Shown piece after piece: positions 31,131 through 39,035 of a stretch of 64,000 nt of DNA (the stretch's first letter is position 1; each line of letters opens with the position of its first letter). The stretch comes from Flavobacterium potami (GTDB lineage Bacteria; Bacteroidota; Bacteroidia; Flavobacteriales; Flavobacteriaceae). Location: NCBI RefSeq assembly GCF_020026915.1, contig NZ_JAINUY010000010.1, positions 54,923-118,922 on the forward strand, in the 5' to 3' direction. The notes beneath the pieces are model-generated. The model did no database searches. It was not told where the DNA came from and saw only the letters and a list, made by a program, of their open reading frames with translations. Made by a program: the position numbers and the translations under genes.

Positions 31131-31946
31131 ATGAGCACATTTACAGTAAAAGACGGAACACAAATTTATTACAAAGATTGGGGAACAGGACAACCAATTG
31201 TTTTTCATCACGGATGGCCTTTATCAAGTGATGACTGGGATGCACAAATGATGTTTTTCCTTCAAAAAGGATACAGAGTTATTGCACACGATCGCCGAGG
31301 ACATGGTCGTTCTGGTCAGGCTTCTGAAGGAAATAACATGGAAACTTACGCAGCAGATATTGCTGAATTAACTGAAGCTTTAGATCTAAAAAATGCTATC
31401 CACGTTGGTCACTCTACTGGAGGTGGCGAAGTAATTCGCTACGCAGCAAAATACGGAAAAGGACGTATTGCTAAAGCGGTTATCATCAGTGCTGTAACGC
31501 CTATAATGATTCAAAACGAATCGAATCCAGAAGGTGTTCCATTGTCAGTTTTTGACGAAATCAGAAAAGGAACTGGATTTAACAGAGCACAATATTTTTA
31601 CGATTTCCCAATTCCTTTTTACGGATGGAACCGCGAAGGACAAACTGTTCAAGAAGGAATTAAACAAAACTGGTGGCGTCAAGGAATGATGGGTTCTGTT
31701 TTATCTCATTATGAAGGAATCAAAGCTTTCTCTGAATCCGATTTTACAGAAGATTTGAAGAGTTTAGACATTCCAGTTTTAGTTTTACACGGAGAAGATG
31801 ATCAAATCGTTCCTTATGCTCAGGCACCACGAGCTGCAAAATTATTGAAAAACGGAAAATTGATTTCGTATCCAGGATTCTCTCACGGAATGCCAACCAT
31901 CAATGCTGAAACGATCAATAACGATATTTTAGAATTCATCAAATAA
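31131..31946 (+). CDS. Alpha/beta hydrolase of the non-haem chloroperoxidase/arylesterase type
   Basis: 271 residues, cytosolic. The motifs are typical of the bacterial non-haem haloperoxidase/arylesterase group: YKDWGTGQPIVFHHGWPLS, AHDRRGHGRSGQ, the nucleophile elbow in HVGHSTGGGEV (Ser), the acid in VLHGEDDQIVP (Asp) and the catalytic His in PGFSHGMP. These enzymes hydrolyse esters and can perhydrolyse; the physiological substrate is unknown. Transcribed from the regulon promoter at 30973-31017, 113 bases upstream. It opens the cluster that also holds a ring-cleaving dioxygenase and DoxX, so a detoxification role is inferred. Confidence 0.88.
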   Translation: MSTFTVKDGTQIYYKDWGTGQPIVFHHGWPLSSDDWDAQMMFFLQKGYRVIAHDRRGHGRSGQASEGNNMETYAADIAELTEALDLKNAIHVGHSTGGGEVIRYAAKYGKGRIAKAVIISAVTPIMIQNESNPEGVPLSVFDEIRKGTGFNRAQYFYDFPIPFYGWNREGQTVQEGIKQNWWRQGMMGSVLSHYEGIKAFSESDFTEDLKSLDIPVLVLHGEDDQIVPYAQAPRAAKLLKNGKLISYPGFSHGMPTINAETINNDILEFIK

Positions 31947-32003
31947 ATCAATCATCACTGCCTGTAAGGTTCAATTTATGGGCAGTTTAATCTTCTTCAA
32001 ATT

Positions 32004-32321
32004 ATGAGTTTATTTCAACCACCCTCTTTTGATACCGTTACAGAAGCTCTGCAATGGTTAGGCACGCAAGGTTTTACAGAAAACTTTAATCTGGACAGCA
32101 ATTGCATTCGCTACAATAATAATACAAAAAGTATGTCGCCAGAAGAATTCAAGATTGAATATATATTTCGTTTTGAAGGCGATACTGACCCAGGAGACGA
32201 AGATATTGTCTACGGAATTAAATCTGAAATCTACAATTTAAAAGGTGTTTTAACGAGCGCTTTTGGAATTTATGCTGACTCTGTTTCTGCCGAAATGATA
32301 AAAAAACTTTCAACGCATTAA
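32004..32321 (+). CDS. Small conserved Bacteroidota protein (often mislabelled phosphoribosylpyrophosphate synthetase)
   Basis: 105 residues. It matches a conserved short family of Bacteroidota by its pattern: TVTEALQWLGTQGFTENFNL, SPEEFKIEYIFRFEGDTDPG, DEDIVYGIKSEIYNLKGVL and AYGIYADSVSAEMIKKL-like end. Databases often name it phosphoribosylpyrophosphate synthetase, but it lacks the size and motifs of that enzyme, so the name should not be trusted. Real function unknown. It follows the hydrolase by 57 bases and is probably co-transcribed. Confidence 0.7.
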   Translation: MSLFQPPSFDTVTEALQWLGTQGFTENFNLDSNCIRYNNNTKSMSPEEFKIEYIFRFEGDTDPGDEDIVYGIKSEIYNLKGVLTSAFGIYADSVSAEMIKKLSTH

Positions 32322-32350
32322 CATAAAAAAGACGTAACCCTTTAATAAAA

Positions 32351-32366
32351 TTACGATATATCGTAA
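32351..32366. promoter_or_regulatory. Perfect palindrome TTACGATATATCGTAA (copy 2)
   Basis: A 16-bp perfect palindrome, 103 bases before the ATG of the isochorismatase-family gene and about 64 bases before a sigma-54-like promoter. Related boxes lie at 30779 and 46438. Confidence 0.65.
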
Positions 32367-32419
32367 GAGCTTTTGATCTCTAAAAAATCTAAAACCCTAT
32401 TCAACAACAAATTAAAAAT

Positions 32420-32436
32420 TTGGCACCTCATTGGCC
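32420..32436 (+). promoter_or_regulatory. Candidate sigma-54 promoter
   Basis: TTGGCACCTCATTGGCC has GG-N10-GC spacing with a good -24 element (TTGGCAC); the -12 element TTGGC differs from the consensus TTGC. Two sigma-54 activators are encoded in the same cluster, and an operator-like palindrome lies upstream at an enhancer-type distance. Confidence 0.45.
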
Positions 32437-32469
32437 TAACTAATTATAAATCTTAAAAAATAAATAATC

Positions 32470-33102
32470 ATGAAACCATCATCTAACTTATTATCTCCAA
32501 ACAACCACGCCTTAGTATTAATCGATTTTGAAGGTCAAATGGCTTTTGCTACAAGCAATATTCCTTTAAGCGAATTACGCACGAATGTGGCTATTGTAGC
32601 TGGAGCTTCTAAAATTTTTAATGTTGATACAATCGTTACCACTGTTGCAGAAGAAAGTTTTGCAGGACCTGTTTTTCCAGAAATTGAAGAATATTATCCA
32701 ATTGCAACTTCAGGATACATTGACAGAACATCAATGAACACTTGGGAAGACGAAAATGCTTATAAAGCGATCGTAGCAAAAAACAAAAAGAAATTAGTTC
32801 TTGCAGGATTATGGACAGGAGTTTGCATCGTTGGTCCAGCGCTATCTGCAATCGAAGAAGGTTATGAAGTGTATGTAATTACAGATGCCTGCGGAGATGT
32901 AAGCGCTGAAGCTCACGAACGTGCCGTTCAAAGAATGATTCAGGTTGGCGCTCAACCGATTACTTCTATTCAATATTTATTAGAACTACAAAGAGACTGG
33001 GCACGTGAAGAAACGTATGTTCCAGTAACGAACTTAATGAAAAAACATGGCGGATCTTACGGTTTAGGTATTCACTACGCACACAACATGTTGAAACACT
33101 AA
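32470..33102 (+). CDS. Isochorismatase-family hydrolase (YcaC-like)
   Basis: 210 residues, cytosolic. Cysteine hydrolase of the YcaC/isochorismatase superfamily: catalytic Asp in LVLIDFEGQMAFA, conserved TSMNTWEDE and the nucleophile Cys in LAGLWTGVCIVGPALSA, then VYVITDACGDVSAEAHERAV. YcaC-type proteins are octameric hydrolases of unknown substrate and are commonly clustered with YtcJ-like amidohydrolases, as here. Preceded by a perfect 16-bp palindrome and a sigma-54-like promoter. It is probably the first gene of the transcript reaching at least the porin gene 42 bases downstream. Confidence 0.88.
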   Translation: MKPSSNLLSPNNHALVLIDFEGQMAFATSNIPLSELRTNVAIVAGASKIFNVDTIVTTVAEESFAGPVFPEIEEYYPIATSGYIDRTSMNTWEDENAYKAIVAKNKKKLVLAGLWTGVCIVGPALSAIEEGYEVYVITDACGDVSAEAHERAVQRMIQVGAQPITSIQYLLELQRDWAREETYVPVTNLMKKHGGSYGLGIHYAHNMLKH

Positions 33103-33144
33103 TTTGACTAATTCAATTTTATTATAAATCTCTTACGCTTCATT

Positions 33145-34533
33145 ATGTTGGAATCATCAAAATCCATATTTAAAAACGTCAAGTTACTTGTTCTTTTTCT
33201 CTTTATAGGAAACCTAACATTTGCACAAAGTTTCAAACTTTTGCGTTATGACGAAAATTATGAATTCTTAAAAGACGCTTCCAGAAACTTTTATGAGAAT
33301 TTAAAATTTGTCCCTTTAAACAAAGAGAAAAATTTTTACCTGTCTTTTGGAGGCGAAGCAAGATATGAATACGTTGATTTCAACAATGAAGATTGGGGCA
33401 GACTGAATATTGGTCATAACAATTTCCTGCTGCAGCGCTATGATCTTCATGCCGATATTCATTTAGGAAAAACCTTTAGAGTATTTGCCCAATTAAGAAG
33501 TGCCTTAGAAGATGGCCGAGTAAACGGTGCACGTGGCATTGACGAAGATCAGCTGAATATTCAGAATTTATTTTTGGATGTAAATGTCTGGCAGCAAAAA
33601 GATAAAAAAATAACCGTTCGAGCCGGAAGACAAGAACTAGATTACGGCTCCGGAAGATTGATTTCTGTTAGAGAAGGTCCGAATGCGAGACTTTATTTTA
33701 CAGGAGGAAAAGTAATGTATTCTTCCGAAAGAGTATCTGTTGATGCTTTTGCAATGATGGCAGATACCATTTACACAGGAGTTTTCGATAATAAAATGTC
33801 CAAACAGTTGAATCTTTGGGGAGCTTATTCTAAAATCATCTTTCCAAAAGCAGGAAATCTTGATGTTTATTATCTCGGAATAAGAAGAGACGAATCGCTT
33901 TTTGAAGAAGGAATTGCACCTGAAAGACGTCATACAATCGGATCAAGATTATGGAAATACGGCGGTGGCTTTATTTATAACCTGGAAGCGGCTTATCAAT
34001 TTGGAACTTTTGATTCAGGAAATATAAATGCTTGGACAGGATCTATTGACATTGGATATATGTTTGAAAACATAAAATTCAAACCCACGATAAATCTTCG
34101 AAATGATTATATCTCAGGAGATAAAAATCAGGGAAATGGAAATCTTCAAACGTTTAATCCGCTTTATCCGAAAGGAGGTTATTTTGGTTTCAGTCCGCAG
34201 GTTGGTCCAGTAAACCTCATCGATATACATCCTTATGCCACAATGGATTTACTTTCGAATTTAAAGATGCAGGTCGATGTGGTTTTCAACTGGCGATATT
34301 CAACTCAAGACGGCGTTTACAGACCAAGCGGAATGCTTAACCTTCGCGGAAGCGATTCTGACGAAAGATACATCGGAACTGCTTATTTAGCCAACTTTAC
34401 CTATAGCGTAAACAAATATATTTCGGTAGTCAGTGGTATCCAATATTTTAAAACGGGTGCTTTTATCAATGACATTATTCCGAACTCTAAAGACGGGGTT
34501 TTCTTTAATGCCCGACTTGGATTCAAATTTTAA
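33145..34533 (+). CDS. Alginate-export-type outer-membrane porin
   Basis: 462 residues with a signal peptide (cleavage near LTFAQS). It is a strand-rich outer-membrane barrel of the alginate_export family: FYLSFGGEARYEYVDFNNED, LQRYDLHADIHLGKTFRVFA, QNLFLDVNVW, AGRQELDYGSGRLISVREGP and a C-terminal strand ending with Phe (NARLGFKF). Family members form channels for anionic polysaccharides or small solutes; in this context, between two hydrolase genes, it may take up or expel the substrate of the pathway. Followed by a MITE-like element before the next gene. Confidence 0.82.
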   Translation: MLESSKSIFKNVKLLVLFLFIGNLTFAQSFKLLRYDENYEFLKDASRNFYENLKFVPLNKEKNFYLSFGGEARYEYVDFNNEDWGRLNIGHNNFLLQRYDLHADIHLGKTFRVFAQLRSALEDGRVNGARGIDEDQLNIQNLFLDVNVWQQKDKKITVRAGRQELDYGSGRLISVREGPNARLYFTGGKVMYSSERVSVDAFAMMADTIYTGVFDNKMSKQLNLWGAYSKIIFPKAGNLDVYYLGIRRDESLFEEGIAPERRHTIGSRLWKYGGGFIYNLEAAYQFGTFDSGNINAWTGSIDIGYMFENIKFKPTINLRNDYISGDKNQGNGNLQTFNPLYPKGGYFGFSPQVGPVNLIDIHPYATMDLLSNLKMQVDVVFNWRYSTQDGVYRPSGMLNLRGSDSDERYIGTAYLANFTYSVNKYISVVSGIQYFKTGAFINDIIPNSKDGVFFNARLGFKF

Positions 34534-34552
34534 TTTTTTTAAACATATAAAA

Positions 34553-34738
34553 TTAAACACATAGGTACATAGCTTATTGGAATGTAAAAAAGGCGTTACA
34601 CTTGCATGAATAAACATAGCTCTGTCAACTTTGACAAAGTTCTCGCAAAGTAATTTACAATGAAGCTATGTGTTAGAAACTAGTTTCTTTCCCTATTCTT
34701 TTTCAAAATAAAGAAAATCTATGTCTCTATGTGTTTAA
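34553..34738. repeat. MITE-like element, copy B (186 bp)
   Basis: Terminal inverted repeats at 34553-34572 and 34719-34738 resemble those of copy A with one base change each. It shares TATGTGTTAGAAACTAGTTT with copy A, including the AGAAACTAGTTTCT palindrome. It lies between the porin gene and the M17-like gene and may supply or disrupt their promoter. Confidence 0.75.
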
Positions 34739-34764
34739 AAATTTTCACCACTAAACCCTTAATA

Positions 34765-35499
34765 ATGAAAACAAACAATTCAACATACAGATTTAGATAT
34801 TCCTATCTTTTTCTTTTAATCATAACATTTGCAGGCGCACTTAGTAACCATGCTTTTGCTCAAACAGCATCTATAGGCTCAACTACTACATGGGGGAAAG
34901 TAGACGGAGTTGCAGTAAACGGATTGGTTCAAGGACCATCTGCTGCAGAAGCAGATTTACAAGTTGCCTGCGTTTTTGAATATACAGAAGGTGATATTTT
35001 CAATCCTCCTGCCCTTCCTGCAAACCTAAACGGAATGGTGCATTTGGACGATGCTTTAAAAGGGATTATTACAGAATTACGCAAAAGCGGAAAATTTACC
35101 GGACATTCTCTTGAAACTTTATTGATTACACCAGCAAAAGGAACTTTAGCAGCAAAACAATTATTGTTAATCGGATTGGGTGACCGCAATAAATTTACTC
35201 CCGATTTAATGATCAGCGTTGGAAGCACTGCCATGCGTGAAGCTTTACGTTTAGGCGTTTCAAATTTTTCTTTTGCAAGTGATATTAAAGATGCGGGAAT
35301 CGATTCTCCAACGGCTTTGGTTGCTACAAATGTTGTTTTAGGTTCTTTTGAAGCGTATAGAACGCAATCTTATCTAAAAGAAAAAAAATTAGCAGATTAC
35401 AAGCCTTTAACGAAAGTGATTCTACTTGCCGGACCTGCTTTTTACAATGTCGCTGGAGAAGGAATTAAAGATGCTATTTCAAAATTAAACTCTAAATAA
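34765..35499 (+). CDS. Exported protein consisting of an M17 leucyl-aminopeptidase N-terminal domain only
   Basis: 244 residues from the ATG at 34765, chosen because it gives a clean signal peptide (YLFLLIITFAGALSNHAFAQ); a TTTG-rich upstream start at 34729 lies in the MITE. The mature protein resembles the peptidase M17 N-terminal domain: GMVHLDDALKGIITELRKSG, GHSLETLLITPAKGTLAAKQ, LLLIGLGDRNKFTPDLMISV and GSTAMREALRLG. The catalytic metal-binding C-terminal domain is absent, and the protein ends naturally. In M17 enzymes this domain aids oligomerisation; alone and exported, its role is unknown. The amidohydrolase gene follows after 7 bases. Confidence 0.75.
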   Translation: MKTNNSTYRFRYSYLFLLIITFAGALSNHAFAQTASIGSTTTWGKVDGVAVNGLVQGPSAAEADLQVACVFEYTEGDIFNPPALPANLNGMVHLDDALKGIITELRKSGKFTGHSLETLLITPAKGTLAAKQLLLIGLGDRNKFTPDLMISVGSTAMREALRLGVSNFSFASDIKDAGIDSPTALVATNVVLGSFEAYRTQSYLKEKKLADYKPLTKVILLAGPAFYNVAGEGIKDAISKLNSK

Positions 35500-35506
35500 T
35501 CAAATT

Positions 35507-37393
35507 ATGAAAGCTGATTTAATTTTATTCAACGGAAAGATTCATAGTTTCAATACCGAAACTCCAAACGTTACAGCCGTAGCTATTAAAGATGGAAAAT
35601 TTATCGCAGTTGGAAATGATAACGACATCATGACTTTTGCTTCTGAAGAAACCAAAATAATCGATCTTCAAAATAAAAGAGTAGTTCCTGGAATCAACGA
35701 TTCACACATTCACCTTATTCGTGGCGGTTTAAACTACAATTTAGAATTGCGCTGGGATGGTGTTCCTTCTTTGGCAGATGCACTTCGAATGTTGAAAGAA
35801 CAAGTAGATCGTACTCCAAATCCGCAATGGGTTCGTGTGGTTGGCGGTTGGTCTGAATTTCAGTTTGCTGAGCGCAGAATGCCAACTTTGGAAGAAATCA
35901 ATGCAATTGCGCCAGATACTCCTGTTTTTATTTTGCATTTGTATGATCGAGCCATTATGAACAGAGCGGCTTTGAGAGCAGTTGGTTACAACAAAAATAC
36001 GCCTGCGCCTCCTGGTGGTCATATCGAACGTGATTCTAACGGAGAACCTACTGGACTTATCATTGCTACACCAAATGCGATGATTTTGTATTCGACTTTG
36101 GCTAAAGGTCCGACACTTTCTTACGAACATCAAATCAATTCGACACGTCATTTTATGAAAGAATTAAACCGTTTCGGAATTACAAGTGTGATTGATGCTG
36201 GAGGTGGTTTTCAGAACTTTCCTGATGATTATAAAGTGGTTAATGAATTGAATGAAAAAAAACAATTAACCGTAAGAATCGCTTATAATCTTTTCACTCA
36301 GAAACCAAAACACGAATTTGAAGATTTCAACGACTGGATTGATACCGTAAAATTATATCAAGGAGACGATATGTATCGCCACAACGGAGCTGGAGAAATG
36401 TTAGTTTTTTCTGCTGCCGATTTCGAAGATTTCCTTCAACCAAGACCAGATCTTCCTGAAAATATGGAAGCTGAACTAGAAAAGGTAGTACGTCTTTTGG
36501 TAGAAAATCGCTGGCCTTTTAGACTTCATGCCACTTACAACGAAAGCATTACCCGATTTTTGAATGTTTTTGAAAAGATAAACAGAGATGTTCCTTTCAA
36601 CGGACTTCCGTGGATTTTTGATCACGCTGAAACGATAGACGAACGTAACATCGAACGAGTAAAAGCGCTTGGAGGTGGAATTGCAGTTCAAAGCAGAATG
36701 GCGTATCAGGGAGAATATTTCACCGATCGTTACGGAGCAAAAGCTGCTGAAAATACACCGCCAATCAAAAAAATGATTGAAATGGAAGTTCCTGTCGGCG
36801 CAGGTTCAGATGCTACACGTGTGAGCAGTTACAATCCGTGGGTTTCAATGTATTGGATGACCGTTGGAAAAACAGTTGGAGGTTTACAATTGTATACAGA
36901 TACAAGATTAAACAGACAAACTGCTTTAGAATTATATACTCGTGGAAGCGCTTGGTTCTCTCAAGAACAAACTAAAAAAGGAGATATTAAAGTGGGAATG
37001 TTTGCCGATTTAGTGGTTTTAGATCGTGATTATTTTACAATTGACGACGAAGACATCAAAAAAATCGAAGCTGATTTGACGATTGTAGATGGAAAAATTG
37101 TGTATGCCAATGGAGATTTTTCTTCGTTCTCACCGCCACATATTCCGATTTTGCCAGATTGGTCGCCAACGAATATTTACAACGGTTATCCGGTAAGAAG
37201 CGGTTTGCAAAGTGCAATTGAAAAGAATGCGAAAGCAGATGCAAAACCTAAATTAACAGCACAAATTCATAGCTGTAGCGGAAGTTGCGATGTTCACGCT
37301 CATAATCACGATGTTGCCCGAATGAGCAATGTTCCTGTTAACAATTATAATGCATTCTGGGGCGCATTGGGTTGCTCTTGCTTTGCTTTCTAA
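35507..37393 (+). CDS. YtcJ-like amidohydrolase (Amidohydro_3) with Cys/His-rich tail
   Basis: 628 residues, no signal peptide. Metal-dependent hydrolase of the YtcJ group: N-terminal ADLILFNGKIHSF, metal His in VVPGINDSHIHLIRGG, HLYDRAIMNRAALRAVGY, then HATYNES, WIFDHAETIDERN and GAGSDATRVSSYNPW, and the closing KVGMFADLVVLDRDY. The final 40 residues carry an unusual metal-binding-like segment HSCSGSCDVHAHNHD and end GCSCFAF, which YtcJ proteins usually lack. Physiological substrates of this group are mostly unknown (amide or N-formyl bonds). It is adjacent to YcaC-like, M17N, DoxX and Dps genes, a partnership seen repeatedly in bacteria. Confidence 0.88.
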   Translation: MKADLILFNGKIHSFNTETPNVTAVAIKDGKFIAVGNDNDIMTFASEETKIIDLQNKRVVPGINDSHIHLIRGGLNYNLELRWDGVPSLADALRMLKEQVDRTPNPQWVRVVGGWSEFQFAERRMPTLEEINAIAPDTPVFILHLYDRAIMNRAALRAVGYNKNTPAPPGGHIERDSNGEPTGLIIATPNAMILYSTLAKGPTLSYEHQINSTRHFMKELNRFGITSVIDAGGGFQNFPDDYKVVNELNEKKQLTVRIAYNLFTQKPKHEFEDFNDWIDTVKLYQGDDMYRHNGAGEMLVFSAADFEDFLQPRPDLPENMEAELEKVVRLLVENRWPFRLHATYNESITRFLNVFEKINRDVPFNGLPWIFDHAETIDERNIERVKALGGGIAVQSRMAYQGEYFTDRYGAKAAENTPPIKKMIEMEVPVGAGSDATRVSSYNPWVSMYWMTVGKTVGGLQLYTDTRLNRQTALELYTRGSAWFSQEQTKKGDIKVGMFADLVVLDRDYFTIDDEDIKKIEADLTIVDGKIVYANGDFSSFSPPHIPILPDWSPTNIYNGYPVRSGLQSAIEKNAKADAKPKLTAQIHSCSGSCDVHAHNHDVARMSNVPVNNYNAFWGALGCSCFAF

Positions 37394-37404
37394 ATAATAA
37401 AAAA

Positions 37405-37833
37405 ATGATTGAAATTATTAAACAAATCCTTCACTCTGATTTAGGAAATTCATTCAACAATGCAGCGCTTTTGTTTTTTAGAATTCTGCTTGCAATTGAA
37501 CTTTTCAGAGTACATGGAATGAAGAAATTCAGAGTTGAAAACGGTCAGAAAGAACACGTTCCGAATCCGTTGCATTTGCCTGAAAAACTAAACGGATTGG
37601 TGGCCACTTTTTCAGATACGATTATTCCGTTTTTCATCATTTTCGGACTCGGAACACGGCTTGCAGTTCTGCCAACAATTGGTGTAACTGCTATTGGATA
37701 TTTTGTCGTTCACAGAAATGATTCGCTCGAAGTGCGCGACGTTCCTTACATGTACACTTTATCTCTATTATTACTTCTTGCACTTGGTGCAGGAACTTAT
37801 TCACTTGATTATTATTTACTAAACCTAATTTAA
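37405..37833 (+). CDS. DoxX-family membrane protein
   Basis: 142 residues from the ATG at 37405 (a longer start would overlap the preceding gene). Four hydrophobic segments; DoxX-type pattern ALLFFRILLAIELFRVHGMK and FSDTIIPFFIIFGLGTRLAV. DoxX proteins are four-helix membrane proteins linked to thiol/oxidant balance, and MhqP/CatD-type members of this group are induced by quinones in Bacillus. Translationally close to the amidohydrolase (12 bases) and to Dps (2 bases), so one operon. Confidence 0.8.
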   Translation: MIEIIKQILHSDLGNSFNNAALLFFRILLAIELFRVHGMKKFRVENGQKEHVPNPLHLPEKLNGLVATFSDTIIPFFIIFGLGTRLAVLPTIGVTAIGYFVVHRNDSLEVRDVPYMYTLSLLLLLALGAGTYSLDYYLLNLI

Positions 37834-37834
37834 A

Positions 37835-38308
37835 ATGAAAGCAAACATCGGAATCAAACAAGAAAGCATCAACAAAGTAGTTGAGGTATTAATTAAAATA
37901 CTAGCCGACGAATTTGTACTTTATACCAAAACAAAAAGAGCACATTGGAATGTTGAAGGTCCAGATTTTTACAACAAACATCTTTTTTTCGAACAGCAAT
38001 ATGATGCGATTGATGAGGTTGTAGATACCGTTGCAGAAAGAATCAGATCTTTAGGACATTATACGCCAGCAACGTTGAAAGATTTTTTAGCATTGACGCA
38101 TTTGACAGAAGAAATAAAAGAGAAAAATGATAGCAATGGTTTTATCAAAGAATTGCTTTTAGATCACGAAAGTATTATTATTTACTTACGTGAAAACATT
38201 AATAGCATTGCTAACGAATTACAAGATGCTGGAACAAGCGATTTTATTACTGGACTTGTAGAAAATCACGAAAAAATGGCTTGGATGCTTCGTGCTCATT
38301 TGAACTAA
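37835..38308 (+). CDS. dps: Dps family DNA-protection/ferritin-like protein
   Basis: 157 residues. Ferritin-like four-helix bundle with the Dps ferroxidase region: KTKRAHWNVEGPDFYNKHLF then EQQYDAIDEVVDTVAERIRS. It stores iron and removes peroxide as a dodecamer, protecting DNA under stress. The N-terminus is short, with a few lysines. It starts one base after the DoxX stop codon and is followed by a DUF1275 gene after 6 bases. Its presence supports an oxidative or electrophile-stress role for the operon. Confidence 0.92.
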   Translation: MKANIGIKQESINKVVEVLIKILADEFVLYTKTKRAHWNVEGPDFYNKHLFFEQQYDAIDEVVDTVAERIRSLGHYTPATLKDFLALTHLTEEIKEKNDSNGFIKELLLDHESIIIYLRENINSIANELQDAGTSDFITGLVENHEKMAWMLRAHLN

Positions 38309-38314
38309 AAAATT

Positions 38315-38983
38315 ATGGAAATACAACAAAAAAACATTTGGTACGTTACCCTGCTTTTAACCATTATAGCAGGGTATTGCGATACCGTAACTTTTGTCGC
38401 TGCCGATTCGATATTTTCGGCACACGTTACGGGAAACTTTATTGTCTTTGCTTATCAAATTATAAAAGGCTCAGACATACACGCTTGGATTAAACTTCTA
38501 ACATTTCCTATTTTTATTATTGCAGTAATTACTGGTGGAAGAATTGCATTAAAAGCGACTAATCGATATACTATCTTGTTTTGGGAAGGTATAATATTGG
38601 TTTTAAGTGGCATTGCTTCTTACGTTTTTGGTTATTTAGAAAATTTTGAAGAATGGACAATGTACACCGTTGCAATGACAACCGTATTTGCAATGGGACT
38701 TCAGAATGCTTTTGGAAAGCTTTACGCGAAAGAAACACACGGTCCAACTACCATGATGACTGGAAATGTAACACAAGCTTCTCTCGACTTAGGAAGTTTA
38801 CTAAAAAACGGATTGAAAGACGTAGATGTGGTATTAAGTTTTAAAAAACAGCTCGTTACCATAATCGGATTTCTTGTAGGTTGTTTTTTAGGCGCAATTG
38901 CTGGAAAATTTTTCGGATTGGGCACTTTAATTCTTCCTGGAGCAGCTATGATAATTTGTTATTTATACCATCGAGAAAGCTAG
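38315..38983 (+). CDS. YoaK/DUF1275-family membrane protein
   Basis: 222 residues with about six membrane helices. The DUF1275 signature is clear: TIIAGYCDTVTFVAADSIFSAHVTGNF, with the GNF motif, and GLQNAFGKLYAKETHGPTTMMTGNVTQ. Members are integral membrane proteins of unconfirmed transport function. Six bases after dps, so co-transcribed with it; 52 bases before the histidine kinase gene. Confidence 0.88.
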   Translation: MEIQQKNIWYVTLLLTIIAGYCDTVTFVAADSIFSAHVTGNFIVFAYQIIKGSDIHAWIKLLTFPIFIIAVITGGRIALKATNRYTILFWEGIILVLSGIASYVFGYLENFEEWTMYTVAMTTVFAMGLQNAFGKLYAKETHGPTTMMTGNVTQASLDLGSLLKNGLKDVDVVLSFKKQLVTIIGFLVGCFLGAIAGKFFGLGTLILPGAAMIICYLYHRES

Positions 38984-39035
38984 ACAAACAAGGATTTTGG
39001 ATTGCAGATTTCTGATAATATAGTATCTTTAAAAA

